From NCBI GenBank assembly GCA_036365145.1, contig JAEOAD010000001.1:104409001-104473000 (forward strand): a stretch of 64,000 bases of DNA, given 5' to 3'. Below the pieces are notes generated by a model. It saw only the letters and a program-made list of their open reading frames with translations, did no database searches and was not told the origin of the DNA. This stretch comes from Orientallactaga sibirica. Its lineage: Eukaryota; Chordata; Mammalia; Rodentia; Dipodidae. Position numbers and translations under genes: made by a program. The first letter of the stretch is position 1. The number at the start of each line of letters is the position of its first letter. Below are positions 20,502-31,237 of this stretch, one piece after another.

Positions 20502-21632
20502 TAGACCATTTCCTGGGAGAAGAGAGGACGAGAGGGAGCTCAGAGGGGGCTCCCAATGCGTAAGCCAGAGAGGGCTAACTTGAGGTCCAGAGAAGAAAGG
20601 AGAGACCAAGGAGTTTCCAACAGGGAGGTAGAAATCATCAGGGAAGCCAGACAGGGCAGGGATATCTTATGAGTGCAAGATGAAGGAGGCCTGTCAGAAG
20701 GACGCGGTGAACCCAAAGCCAAGAGTCTAAAGAACATCCCTGGCAAGTGACAAGGCTCTAGCACTCACAGGCGTGGGCAGGTCACTTCCCTCCTGATGTG
20801 TTCCTCTAAAACCTAGGAGGATAAACGAGATTCATCAAAGCAAAGCACAGTGGAAGTCAGATGTGACGTCCCTCCCAGTCCGTAAGATGAACTTGGCTCT
20901 GGAGGCAGGTGGATGGCTGCTAGAACAAGCAGATCCTGACAGACTAGAGCTCAGAACCAAAAGTATCCCAGTGTGGGGGCTGCACCAATGGATGTTGCCA
21001 GTTGCCGCCTGGCACACAGTTGGTGCTACAGGCTAATTAATAGAAAGGCCCAGTGGAGCATGCGAGAGGCTCCTCATGCTCTCTCTCTCTCGAGCAAGCA
21101 TGGTTCATACACTCAGTCTCACCATGGCACTGTGGAGCGAAAACATGGGCTCTGAAGTCTCCAGAGGTTGCGCTCGCTTATACATTGCCTTTACCTTACA
21201 GTTTGCTCATCTGCAAAAAGCATGCACACACACACCCACACCCACACCCACATGTGCACATGTGCACGCACCCCTGTCCTGAGGACTGAGTCCACCAGTG
21301 CAAAGCACTCAGAAGAGGGCAGGGTTGGCAGAGGGCCCCCCATCACATCACTGTTATGACTAGTAAGCCTCCTACACGTCAGACACTATGGGGCTCTAGG
21401 ACCTGGATGGCCAGTCAGACGCACTCTCTACCAGCACTGAGCTGTCAGGGTAGAACAGGCAAAGGGTTTGAAGATGGCAATCACAAGGCAACATATAGTG
21501 GTCCAGAGACCCACCTTTTCTCTTGACTTGACCAGATCTAGGGGTGGGGTGAGTGGGAAGGAAAAAGCTCCAAGTAGAAAGGATAAAAGTGTGATAGGGT
21601 ACGTCCACAGTGGGTGCATAAAACTAAAACCA
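20502..21632. other. Unique sequence
   Basis: Single-copy sequence with a short (CA)n/(ACACCC)n run at about 21226-21260. No gene is recognised. Confidence 0.5.
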
Positions 21633-21860
21633 GGGGCTGGAGAAATGGCTTAGTGGTTAAAGCACTTGTCTGTGAAGCCTAAGGGCACAGGTTCAATTCC
21701 CTAGTACCCACGTAAGGCCAGATGTACAAGGCAGGGGTGCATACATCTGAAATTCATTTGCTGTGGCTACAGGCCCTGGCATGTCCATTCTCTCTCTTTC
21801 TCTCTATCTTCTTCTTTCTAATAAATAAATAAATAAATAAATAAAAATATTAAAAAAAAA
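21633..21860 (+). mobile_element. DIP SINE
   Basis: GGGGCTGGAGAAATGGCTTAG to (AAAT)n. AAAACTAAAACCA before it (21620) recurs after it (21859), giving a TSD. Confidence 0.93.
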
Positions 21861-21871
21861 AACTAAAACCA

Positions 21872-24350
21872 CATCCATGTGGTAAGACAGGGATGAAAAA
21901 GGGCAAGGGAGTAGGTCAGACACAAGCCATCCAGGCCATGGAGAAGGGAGGGAATGTTCCCCAAACAGCAGAGCAGAATCAGGCCCAGAGGTAAGCCCCT
22001 GCAAGGGTTTGCCCTCTGCCTCTCAGCACAGCCCTTAAACCACGAGGGGAGCAGGACTGACTCTGGTGAGTGCCTCAGACCTGTGACTGTCGTATTTCAA
22101 GGAAGGTGGACAGGGGCTCCGGAGAGGAAGGTCTTGCAGAGTGGCAAGCAGGAAGGAGAGCCCTCCCTCCATCCGTGGAGACCATATGGAGCAGAGAGCT
22201 GTGATCTCCTCCCACCACAGCCAACAAAGCAGCAGCAATCTGGATCCAGACGTTTGAGGACCGTGACAAGAAGGGGCCCATAGGGAATACGAGGGAACGA
22301 AGATTGTGAATAGGCATGGCTATTCTTGGACCCACAATCCAGAGGGGCAAATCAGTTTTTAAGAACCCGAAAGAAACACAAAAGCATTCTCCCCCACTCA
22401 ATGAGACACCAAAATAGGATCCTTTTCTTTATTTCTGTTTTATCCTCTCCTCAGCCGACTTCCAAGTCGAATGCTCATCTTCATCCCAGGCGGTTACATC
22501 CTGGCTGGATCAACCCGGAGCCCAGTTCTCCTCTACAGGACTAAATCCTCTGACACAAACTGTCAAACTGTCTGCCTGACCCAAACTCAGAAAGCACCCC
22601 TGGGATGGATCTGTGTTGGGATGATAACAGACATGGCTCATCAAACATAGATCTCAGGCAAAGTGAGAAAGAACGGGAGAAATGAGGTGCTTGGCTCTTC
22701 TGTTCTCTGCTGTCAGCGGGTACACATGAGGGCTTAGCCTGGGTCACTCAGCAGAGTGTTAGAAGGCCACGTCTCATTTACAGATCAGACTGAATGGTGT
22801 TTTAAGCCAAAGCAAAGCATAGCGTCCAAGATGCAGTGAGCACTCAAGCTTCCTTCAAGGCCAGGTATGAAGCCCCTCATGGTGTATGGGAGAGACGGAG
22901 CTTGGATACGTGTGGCTTTGTGGGCAGACCAGAGGCCGATGCAAACACCAGAACCTGACAGAGGATGGAGCTCAGAAACAGCAGCAGCTCAGCTGAGGCT
23001 CTGCACCCACTCACCACCGTGTCTTCACTGCTTTGCATAAGTATCCCAAGACCTTCTCAAGGGCTGGGTGTTCTAAGCCAAGGTAATAGATTACACAAAG
23101 GCCCGAAGAGTAGCTACATCCAGGACAATTTCCATGGGGTAAAAACGAACAAACTGAGATACAGGAGCTCCATTATAAATGTCTCTGATTCTCCAAAGCT
23201 GCAAACAGCTCATGCCTAAGACTCCCTACAACCTTTCATAGTATTCCACCATTCTTTTCCCTTGGTCTTATTTCCTCCACCTATATTTGCCTCTTGGCTG
23301 TCGTACTTTGTGTCTCCAGACTCTGTCAAAATTCTCTGTATGCACCAATCGGTGCCCCCCCCCATCCCCAATTGTTTAAATACCTGTGTCGTTGACTGTG
23401 GTGTGTGAGGAATCACATCCCGTCAGTGGGTCAGCAAAGATGACAGATGTTGGGGACCACAACCCCAGGCCATGGATGATTGAAAGGCTCCTCTGTGGGT
23501 CTATTTGTGTGGTCCGAGCCTAGGCCTTCAGGTGCTCGGCAGTGACCCCAGAAAAGGCATCCCTGCAGTAGCAAACACTCCCAGCACGGTTTTGCAACAC
23601 CAGAGTAGGAGGAGGAGGAAGGCTCTTTCATCAAATAATAACCAGCTAGAGATAAGACCTGCTAGGCTGACCTGGGCCAGCCAATCACAAGTTTCCTTAG
23701 GAGCACAAGGACAGACAGACCCAGGCTTCTGGAGCAAGTTTCAGGGCTTGTTATAATTTAATGATGCCAGGTGGGGGAGGGGAAGCCTTCTGGTAGGGAT
23801 TTTCTAACTGGGGAGCGAAGCTCTGAGCTCAATAGCTTCTTTCTCTGTGGGGGCCGAGGGAGGCAGAGCATCCTGAGGGGGTCATGTGAAGTTCTAGGCT
23901 CCCAGCCTGGCTGCATCTACTTTGCCAAGAGTCCTTTCTCACTACTGCTGGGAAATTGTAAAGCAAGGCTTGAATGGGGCTGAGCCGAGCTGGAGTCGGC
24001 AGGGGTGAGCATGCTCGACACCAAGTACACGCAGCTCCATGATGGTGATGCAGATGAGGTTATGGAACCCTAGTAGCTGGCTCTCTCTTGTTAGACGCAG
24101 TTGTAGTGACTGTTACAGGGACCATACATGCCTGTTTCTCCAATCTTCCTAAGCTATCATTGCTTTTTTTTTTTTTTTAAGGCTACACAATGTATATGAT
24201 GGATAGGATAGGATCTGGGTTTAGATGGTATCACGGCTCTACATCTTACCAGCCTTTGACTGAGCTACAATGAGGCTAAATGCAGGCGCTCCCTAGGAAG
24301 CATAGATAGATACATCCTTAACTGGTATGGCTGAAACTTAAGAGGGACCC
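21872..24350. other. Unique sequence, 2.5 kb, longest repeat-poor interval
   Basis: No SINE, LTR or L1 sequence recognised apart from a T-run at 24165-24178. Many short overlapping frames on both strands have no convincing acceptor, open frame and donor pattern. If a conserved regulatory element or exon is hidden in the window, this interval and 16810-20107 are the places that repeats have spared. Confidence 0.45.
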
Positions 24351-24713
24351 TGTCATGGTTCATCTCTTGTCAACTTAAGTAGATCTAGAATCACCTAGAA
24401 GACGCATCTCTGGGCATGTCTGTGAGGTGGTTTCTAGATGAGGTTAGCGAGGTGGGTAGAGCTACCTTTCCCTGGCACCACTCCATAGCCAAGGTCCTGC
24501 ACTGCATGAAAAGGAGGAAGCCAGTAGAGTGCCATCGTTTCTCTTTCTCTGTTTCCTGACTGCACATGCAAAGTGCTGCTCCAGCTGCTTCACGCTCCTG
24601 CCGCCACGGCTTCTCCACCATGGTGGACTGTCCCTGCAAACATGAGCCAAAACAGACCCTCCTTGCCTGAAGTTGCTTTGTTATATATTTGTCACAGCAA
24701 GGAGCAAATACAG
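24351..24713 (+). mobile_element. MaLR-type LTR
   Basis: TCTTGTCAACTTAAGTAGATC, GAATCACCTAGAAGACGC, CACCATGGTGGACTGTC and CACAGCAAGGAGCAAATACA match the same family as the LTR at 31920. The usual AATAAA is diverged (CAAAACAGACCC). Start TG, no clean TSD read. Confidence 0.75.
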
Positions 24714-25589
24714 GCTGCATAAAAGTCCTTTGGATAGTTGGCTTGTGCCTGGCTTCCCATCATCTGTCAGCTCCTGAATAGAGAAATGAGCTCTTGTGAC
24801 CAGGAAAATTGCTGCGTCACAAGCATTTCTGAGTGCCTTTCTCATGTTGGTGCTTCCACCCCAGACAAGAATTTCTGAATTCATTTCGGTTACTAAGGAC
24901 GCCCTACAATGGTACCCACTGATGGATGTGTCCTAACCAAACAAGATCCTTTTCTTTGGGCTAGGCCTGCACTGCCTGAGGACAGACCGCATACCCATTC
25001 AACTGTACACACGTGCCAACCGAGTGTGGAAACTCCTCAGTGGGCCACAAAACCAAAAGCATCTTAGCACCAGAGAGTAAATGTAGATGATGACATTGAG
25101 TCAGATGTTGCTACTGGGGAATAGTGGGACTAGGGTCAAATTATATATATATTTCCCATCTAAGGACATCTCCAACCTCCAGCTAAATATGAGGGAAATG
25201 TTGTCTTAGTGTGGTAAGATCCCCAACATCAAGAGAGTCTGAAGATATCAATTAATATAAAGTCTCCTGATTTTTAATTTGGCAACTATACAAAGGAAAC
25301 TACTTTTCTGGTTCAGAAGCCCACACAGTTTTGCAACTGTGGGCTGCAGTTGTGCCCTTTCATGTGGACCAAATAGGCACTACAGACATGTGTTTACCAA
25401 CTCCAGCACAGTGGCCAAAGGTTCTGCATGAGCCTTGACATCCCATCCTTCTGTGTGTGGGTTTGTCATGTGATCCCTTGGTGTACTATCTTCAAATGTG
25501 ACCAGAGGACCCTTGTACCAGAGTCTTAAGCAGTAAGTCAGCACAGATTTCTAACTCTAGAAACCATAGGAACAGAAAGAACCCAGAAA
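24714..25589. other. Unique sequence
   Basis: Single-copy sequence with a short (TA)n at about 25142-25151. No gene recognised. Confidence 0.5.
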
Positions 25590-25594
25590 CCTGC

Positions 25595-25930
25595 TGTTGC
25601 AGTCAGGGTCTCATTGCTGACAGAAAACACCTTACCAAGAGCAGCTTGAGGGGGAAAAAATAAAACAGGGTTATTTTGGTTTACAAACTCGAGGGGAAGC
25701 TACATGATGGCAGGGAAAACGATGGCATGAGCAGAGGGTGGACGTCATCCCCTGGCCAACATAAGGTGGACAATAGCAACAGGAGAGTGTATCAAACACT
25801 GGCAACCCATTAGTCTGCCCCCAACAATACACTGCCTCCAGGAAGTATTAATTCCCAAATCTCCATCAGCTGGGAACCTAGCATTCAGAACACCTCAGTT
25901 TATGGGGGACACTGGAATCAAACCAGCAGA
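25595..25930 (-). mobile_element. MT-like ERVL-MaLR LTR, antisense
   Basis: Reverse of the family at 12111: TGTTGCAGTCAGGGTCTC, ACACTGCCTCCAGGAAG and TATGGGGGACACTGGAATC. Flanks CCTGC (25590-25594) and CCTAC (25931-25935) form a 5-bp TSD with one mismatch. Confidence 0.85.
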
Positions 25931-25949
25931 CCTACTTTCAGTTATTTAT

Positions 25950-26128
25950 TTTTTAAATTTATTTATTTGACAGAGAGAAAAAGAGGGAGAAACAGAGAGA
26001 ATGGGTACGCCAGGGCCTCCAGCCACTGCAAACGCCACTCAAGACGCATACACCACCTTCTGCATCCAAACCTGGGTCCTTTGCCTTTGCAGGCAAGTGC
26101 CTTAACCGCTAAGCCATCCCTCCAGCCG
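25950..26128 (-). mobile_element. DIP SINE, antisense
   Basis: TTTAAATTTATTTATTTGAC to CCATCCCTCCAGCC, with part of the segment after the CATC box deleted. Confidence 0.9.
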
Positions 26129-26139
26129 CAGTTATTTAA

Positions 26140-26235
26140 TTTTAAGACAGAGTTGTACGTAACTGGTCTGGCCTTGAACTTCTGATTCTCCTGCCTCTAC
26201 TTTCCAGGATTTCAGATATATGTCGCCATCATATA
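26140..26235 (-). mobile_element. Old B1-like fragment, antisense
   Basis: GACAGAGTTGTACGTAACTG, CTGGCCTTGAACTTCTGATTC and CTGCCTCTACTTTCCAGGAT. Its piece CTCTACTTTCCAGGATTTCAG (26195) recurs at 26331 inside the start of the minisatellite, so it was partly duplicated with the array. Confidence 0.65.
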
Positions 26236-26285
26236 ACAGCATGCCTGCCCTGCACATATTCTGAAGCAGGCTACTATTTAAGAGC

Positions 26286-26766
26286 CACAGACTCCTGTCT
26301 ATGAACCCAAATCTCATAGACTCCTGTCCTCTACTTTCCAGGATTTCAGACTATATGTCAAACCACCCTGAACATCATCATTAACTGCATATGCCAAACC
26401 ACCTGAACACCCCAAATCTCATTGACTTCTGTCTATGACCAAACCACCTTGAACACCCCAAATCTCATTGGCTACTATTTGACCAAACCACCCTGAACAC
26501 CCCCAAATCCACTCCTGTCAGACACCCCCAAATCTCATTGACTCCTGTCTATGACCAAACCACCCTGAACACCCCCAAATCTCATTGACTCCTGTCTATG
26601 ACCAAACCACCCTGAACACCCCCAAATCTCATTGACTCCTGTCTATGACCAAACCACCTTGAACACCCCCAAATCTCACTCCTTGAACACCCCCAAATCT
26701 CATAGACTCCTGTCTATGACCACAGCACCCTGAACACCCCCAAATCTCATAGACTCCTGTCTATGA
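26286..26766 (+). repeat. 47-bp minisatellite derived from 5S rRNA
   Basis: About eight imperfect units precede a ninth that continues into the 5S relic. Perfect units start at 26530 and 26577, 47 bp apart. Each unit holds CTGTCTATGACCAAACCACC then CTGAACACCCCCAAATCTCA, which aligns to nt 1 to about 40 of 5S rRNA (GTCTACGGCCATACCACCC, TGAACGCGCCCGATCTCG), plus a GACTCCT linker. CpG positions of 5S are TpG/CpA here. Some units carry deletions or partial duplications (near 26510 and 26680). Confidence 0.85.
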
Positions 26767-26851
26767 CCAAACCACCCTGAGCATCCCCAAATCTCATATG
26801 ATCTCAGAAGCTAAGCAGGGCTGGGCATGGTTAGTGCTTGGATGGGAGAGT
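26759..26851 (+). pseudogene. 5S rRNA pseudogene
   Basis: The last repeat unit runs on into ATCTCAGAAGCTAAGCAGG, GCTGGGCATGGTTAGTGC and TTGGATGGGAGA, covering roughly nt 1-90 of the 121-nt 5S rRNA. The last ~30 nt are not recognisable. The box A region (AGCTAAGCAGGG) and much of the downstream control region are recognisable but mutated. Probably not a functional 5S gene. Confidence 0.85.
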
Positions 26852-26999
26852 CACAGACTCCCAGCCCCAAAGGGCCTTGGGTATTAAGATAAAGAATTTC
26901 AATGTGTTTTGAAAGCTCTGGAAAACCACTAAGCATGACATGATTTAACTTTGTTTTAAAATAGATAGTGTCAATTAATCCTCACACACTTCAACAGAG

Positions 27000-27078
27000 C
27001 ACTTCACATGTGGTCCAGGCCCTGCCTGCATCAGAATCTCCTTGACATTCTGTGGAAGTGCTAAGTGTTAGGCCTTTC
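27000..27078 (-). mobile_element. MER5A-like hAT relic
   Basis: TTCACATGTGGTCCAGGCC then TGCATCAGAATCTCCTTGAC resembles the mammalian MER5A element. Only a fragment is left. Confidence 0.5.
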
Positions 27079-27092
27079 TCATTCACAATCTC

Positions 27093-27176
27093 TCCCCTCC
27101 CTCCCTCCCTCCCTCCCTCCCTCCCTCCCTCCCTCCCTCCCTCCCTCCCTCCCTCCCTCCCTCCCTCCCTTCCTTC
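27093..27176 (+). repeat. (CCCT)n microsatellite
   Basis: About 20 perfect CCCT units, ending in CTTCCTTCC. The Gly/Arg/Glu and Pro/Ser repeat frames on both strands are artefacts. Confidence 0.97.
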
Positions 27177-27234
27177 CTGTGTTCCACAGCACACAAGTGG
27201 AGATCAGAGAACAACCTTGGGATAGCAGTCCTAC

Positions 27235-27470
27235 CTGCCATTTTATTTGACTCAGGTATCTCTTACTGTTTGCAATTGTGAACACCAGAGTAGCTGGCCT
27301 GGGAGCTTCAGAGTCTCCTCACTGCCTCCCACTGCAGATGTATCTTAGGATTCTAAGTATGTGTGCCGCTTGTGTCCAGCCTTATAAGTAGTCTGGGGAT
27401 CTGAACTCTGGTCATCTGGTTTTCACAGAAAGCACATCAACCACTGAACCATCTTCACCAGCCCCTCACA
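27235..27470 (-). mobile_element. B3-like SINE, antisense
   Basis: GGATCTGAACTCTGGTCATC, AAGCACATCAACCACTGAACC and ATCTTCACCAGCCCC end a B3/B2-superfamily SINE of the general rodent type, distinct from DIP. Confidence 0.75.
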
Positions 27471-27529
27471 ATTTCTTTTTCCTTTTTTCTTCCCCCCCTC
27501 ACAATTTCTTATACATGCTACATTAATAA

Positions 27530-27665
27530 TAAGGAATATCACTATGGTGCCAGGTCCTGGGCTAATAACTTTATATAAAATATAGCTAAGAAGCCGGAAG
27601 AATAGATACCATTATGTCCATTTTACAGATAAAATGAGGCTTGGGAAGGTAAAACACATGATAGG
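27530..27665 (+). mobile_element. MIR SINE relic
   Basis: TATGGTGCCAGGTCCTGGGC, ATTATGTCCATTTTACAGAT and AAATGAGGCTTGGGAAGG are clear MIR motifs. Confidence 0.8.
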
Positions 27666-27686
27666 AGTATTATGGATGTATTTTTA

Positions 27687-27876
27687 AAAATGTTTTATTT
27701 ATTTATTTATGAGAGAGAGAGGAGAGAGAATGGGTGCACCAGGCCTCTAGCCACTGCAGACGAACTCCAGACACATGCGCCACCATGTGCATCTGGCTTT
27801 ACATGGGTATATCAAACCCTGGTCCTTAGGCTTTGCAGGTTAAGTGTCTTAACCACTGAGTAATCTCTACAGCCTA
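27687..27876 (-). mobile_element. DIP SINE, antisense
   Basis: TTTTATTTATTTATTTATGAG to AATCTCTACAGCC. The flanks share TATGGATGT (27670 and 27876), a TSD. Confidence 0.93.
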
Positions 27877-27884
27877 TGGATGTG

Positions 27885-28195
27885 TTTTAAAAGAAAAAAA
27901 AACAGAATTTTTATCTTTTAGACATACATAATATTCAACAGTAAATAGAATGCCTGGTCATTTACCAAAATAATATCAGGATGAGGTCAATAATAGAGGG
28001 AAAAATCTGCCTTGATTTGATCATTGTTAAAGGTGGGTGGTGGGATGTTTGGGTCTCTTATGACTCATTATTCTATTTTCATATTTTTCTATTTTTACAT
28101 AATTCATGAGAATAAAAGACTCTGTTGTGTCTAACAGAGCTTAAGAAATAGATGGCTGTGAAATAATGGCTTTATTCATTGTTTGTGCTGTGTTG
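27885..28195. other. AT-rich unique sequence
   Basis: Nothing recognised. Confidence 0.5.
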
Positions 28196-28199
28196 TAGT

Positions 28200-28445
28200 C
28201 ATTGAGTCCCACCAAGAGCCAGGACTCGTGATTCAGGCCTGTAGTCCCAGTTCTTCTGTGGGATTGCAAGTTCAAGGCCAACCTCAGCTATTGAGTGTGT
28301 TCAAGACCAGCCTGAGAAACTAATGAGATGGCTCAAAATTTACAAAATGTGAAAAGAGGACTCTGTGTATAGTTCAATGGTAGAACCCTTGCTAAGTTTG
28401 TGCAAGGCCCTGCGTTCGATTCCCAGTACAGTGGGGGAAGCAAAA
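28200..28445 (+). mobile_element. B4 SINE (B1-like plus ID-like)
   Basis: Left part GCCTGTAGTCCCAGTTCTTC and CAAGTTCAAGGCCAACCTC; right part GTTCAATGGTAGAACCCTTG and GCGTTCGATTCCCAGTAC, which is the ID-type tRNA-like module. Confidence 0.82.
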
Positions 28446-28821
28446 AAAAGCCCCCACAAGAAGCCAAACAATTTTCTGTGGATTGTTACAAATGACTTTT
28501 CAGTGTTTATAAACCCCTTCAATATCACCATCTTATTCTGGTCAAAGACTTGCTAATCACCATTCTTAGCCTGGAGTCTTGAACTTGAGAGATACCCAAT
28601 GCTTGCCAAAGGGGTAGAGGCAACTCATGGGCACAGGTAATGCAGACCACCTGCACACATGCCTAAGCAAATGCCAAATGCCATCACAAGCTCTCCTCCT
28701 GGGGTCCCTCTTTGAACCCCTGAAACACCTTGTTCCTGACATCTCAGACTTCCTTTCACCTCTCCCTTTAAAAAAGATTGAGCCATCTCTCTAGCCCACT
28801 TTTCTGTTAATCAACACATGC
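28446..28821. other. Unique sequence
   Basis: No gene recognised. GAGCCATCTCTCTAGCCC at about 28780-28797 is a short DIP-head relic, antisense. Confidence 0.5.
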
Positions 28822-28826
28822 TTGCT

Positions 28827-29167
28827 TGCTGCAGAGGTTTGAGTGCTCCTCCTAGACTCATTTTGAATACTTGGTCCCCAGATGGGGGCAACTTGGGGAA
28901 GTTGTAGAAGTCTTTGGGAGCCTTGCTGGAGGTGTATTGTTGGAATGAACCATGAGATGTGTTAGTCCCGTCACACTGGGTGCTCATAGCTAGCTCTCTC
29001 CTGCTGCTTCCTCCCAGCTCATGTGACAAAACGTCATGCCCCCAGCTGTCAATTCTGCTACGCTTTCCCTGCCACGACAAAACCTCCTCTTGAATCTGTA
29101 AAAGCTGAAATAAACCCTGCTTCTGGTTGAGCGTTTTGTCCCAGCCACAAGAAGGTAGCTGTAACCC
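28827..29167 (+). mobile_element. ORR1-like MaLR LTR with TSD
   Basis: AATACTTGGTCCCCAG, GAAATAAACCCTGCTTCTG (polyadenylation signal) and CGTTTTGTCCCAGCCAC. Perfect 5-bp TSD TTGCT (28822-28826 and 29168-29172). The terminal CA has become CC. Confidence 0.85.
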
Positions 29168-29172
29168 TTGCT

Positions 29173-29617
29173 CAAGTGCGTATGCTTGGTCTTCCCAGCC
29201 AGGCCATGAGTTCCCTGGAGATGGGAACAATAGTCTTCAGCTCTCTGCAGCCTCCAGTCCCAGTACAGAGCCTGGCATTGAGTGCATGGGCAAATAATTC
29301 CTGCCATGGCAGCCACAAGGAGCCCTTTCCAGATCCCACTTCAGAGCCCCTGCTGTGAAAGCATAGCTGATGGACAGTCTCTAAGTGCTTCCTTTCCGGG
29401 TCCACCGTGACATTCTGCCAAGGCCACAGTTTTCCCCCAAGGCCACTCCTGCTCCATTCTTGGAGCTTCCTCGGGGTCTGAGGCTGCTCCCACCCAGCCC
29501 TTCCTTCTCCCTTTTTACTATGCTCAGCCAGGCACTGCGGTCCATGCCTTCCTGTTGCTGCTCCTTGACCCTGCTCAGGCCAAAGCAAATCCCACATAGA
29601 CCACTTAACTCCTCCTG
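29173..29617. other. Unique sequence with MIR/L2-like tail near its start
   Basis: 29208-29308 (TCCCTGGAGATGGGAACAAT, GTACAGAGCCTGGCATTGAG) resembles a MIR/L2 3' tail. The rest is unassigned. The 141-codon minus frame at 29172-29597 overlaps that relic and has no recognised domain. Confidence 0.5.
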
Positions 29618-30058
29618 CAAGATACTTTTCTCATTGCTATAGCTGATTACCTGACAATTGGCAACTTTTTTTTTGGAGAGAGACACAGAGAGAGAGAGAG
29701 AGAGAAGGAGAGAGGGAGAGGACGACAGAGATGGGCGCACCAGCAGCCTCTCAGCTGCTGTGAACGAAATCCAGATGCGTGTGCCCCCTTGCGGTCAAGT
29801 GCAGCATTGCCCCCTTGCGTCACTTTGCATCTGGCTAAACGTGGGACCTGGAGATTGGAACCACTGGAGATTGGAACCAGCGTTCTTAGGCGTAGGAGGC
29901 AGGCGCCTTAACCGCTAAGCCATCTCTCTAGTCCAATTGGCAACTTTTAAGTGAGGAAGGCTTTCTTTTGGCTTACAATTGGAGGGAATAGATCACGGCA
30001 GGAATGGCTTGTCAGTAGGACCATGAAGCAGCTTGTCACAACCTGCAGTCAAACACCA
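29618..30058 (-). mobile_element. MaLR LTR, antisense, split by a DIP
   Basis: TTTTCTCATTGCTATAGC and ATTACCTGACAATTGGC before the SINE, and AGTGAGGAAGGCTTTCTTTTGG then ACAATTGGAGGGAATAG after it, are the reverse of the LTR family at 8746-9424. Confidence 0.65.
29669..29932 (-). mobile_element. DIP SINE, long subfamily, nested in LTR
   Basis: Antisense long-form DIP with CTCAGCTGCTGTGAACGAA, CCCCCTTGCGGTCAAGTGC and TGGCTAAACGTGGG. CAATTGGCAACTTTT flanks both sides (29655-29669 and 29933-29947). An internal duplication GGAGATTGGAACCA occurs twice (29851, 29866). Confidence 0.93.
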
Positions 30059-30059
30059 G

Positions 30060-30425
30060 GAAGTTAGCCTGACACCCAGCCCCAGGATAATGGGGAGAGA
30101 CAAAGTGATTAATCAAAACCTATCAAAACAGAAATCAAGAGGCTACAGAGAACTCAACACTAAATCAAACTGCCAACAGACCTGCCATGGCTTGGGAAAC
30201 ATTGCAGAAGAGGGAGCAGAAAGATTGTAAAGAGTCACAGGGTGGGCAGGAGTATCCTGAGGCATGGCCCCCAGCTGCCCCACAGGGACTGGCTGACGCC
30301 TTCATGACCCCACAGTGAATACATAATCCCACTGAGGAAGGCCCCCAGGAGCTGGGGGCGACTAGATAAAAGAAAATAACCTGTTATAATTAGTATAAAA
30401 TAAAAATTAATATTAAAAAACAGAA
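30060..30425 (+). mobile_element. L1 3' UTR fragment
   Basis: CAGAAGAGGGAGCAGAAAGAT then GTAAAGAGTCACAGGGTGG, and GACTAGATAAAAGAAAATAACC at the end; same unit as 525-735. Confidence 0.65.
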
Positions 30426-30428
30426 AGT

Positions 30429-30590
30429 GAGGCCAGGTGTGGTGGCTCACACCTTTAATCCCAGCACTCCGGAGGCAGAGGTAGCATGAATTCAAGGCCA
30501 CCCTGAGACTACATAGTGAATTCCAGGTCAGCCTGGGCTAGAGCAAGACCCTGCCTCAAAAAAACAAAACAAAACAACAACAACAACATA
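30429..30590 (+). mobile_element. B1 SINE
   Basis: GAGGCCAGGTGTGGTGGCTC to CCTGCCTC, then a tail of AAAAC and AAC repeats. The GGAGGATCACTGTGAG segment is shortened. Confidence 0.92.
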
Positions 30591-30855
30591 AAGAACCCAG
30601 AAAATGATAAATGGTAATGCTCAGCTAGCTTTTCCTTTCTATTCACTGCAGGACTCCAGCCCATGAGATGGTGCGATCCGCACTGAAGGTGGGTCTTTCT
30701 ACTCCAGTTACCGTAATCCAGGCACTCCCTCACAGACATGCGTAGTTAGAGATTTGTCTGCTAGGTGACTTTAAGTCCAATCAAGTTGATGATTGAAATT
30801 AACCGTCATACTTCTCTTTACCATTAGCTCTGGGAGTGCCCACACTTGAATATAT
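30591..30855. other. Unique sequence
   Basis: Nothing recognised. Confidence 0.5.
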
Positions 30856-30967
30856 GCTGCAAGGTCTTGCTGCATAGTCTTGGCTGGCCTTAAACTCATA
30901 GTTATCCTCCTCCTTCAGTCTTCAAGGGCTGGGAGGGATTACAAGGGTGCACCACCACACCTGTCTT
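30856..30967 (-). mobile_element. Old 7SL-type SINE, antisense
   Basis: TGCTGCAAGGTCTTGCTGC, CTTGGCTGGCCTTAAACTC and GGATTACAAGGGTGCACCACC. Diverged relative of B1. Confidence 0.7.
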
Positions 30968-31237
30968 GTTCAAATATCCTACTTCGAGCCCTACAGCCTT
31001 GTCCGGTTAGATCTGGTTGTGTGACCTTCTGTGAAACATATTTCTCCCCAGAGTACCTGTGTCTTCTGTTTTTTGCACATGCATGTGTGATGTGTGTGTA
31101 CATGTATGCATATATGAGGCCAAAGACTCAGTGTTAATAAATACAGAAACATTTTGAAGTGAATAAAGCCTTTTTCAATGTAAATATGCCCACCTAGAGT
31201 TAAAAACAGCTATTTTAAGAAAACTAAATAAATTAAA
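30968..31237. other. Unique sequence
   Basis: Single-copy with AAATT repeats near 31226-31250. Plus-strand GTGAATAAAGCC at 31160 could be a polyadenylation signal but has no visible exon. Confidence 0.45.

Noticed and set aside
20227..20609. Open frames of up to 119 codons on the minus strand
   Set aside because: They are translations of the (AAAAT)n array (repeating Leu-Phe-Tyr-Phe-Ile), not proteins.
26286..26766. CRISPR-like array
   Set aside because: The repeats are contiguous 47-bp units without unique spacers and derive from 5S rRNA, in a rodent genome.
26991..27285. Gly/Arg/Glu-repeat and Ser/Leu/Pro-repeat frames
   Set aside because: Both are readings of the (CCCT)n microsatellite.
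28811..29230. 139-codon minus-strand frame
   Set aside because: It is antisense to an ORR1-like LTR with a clean TSD.
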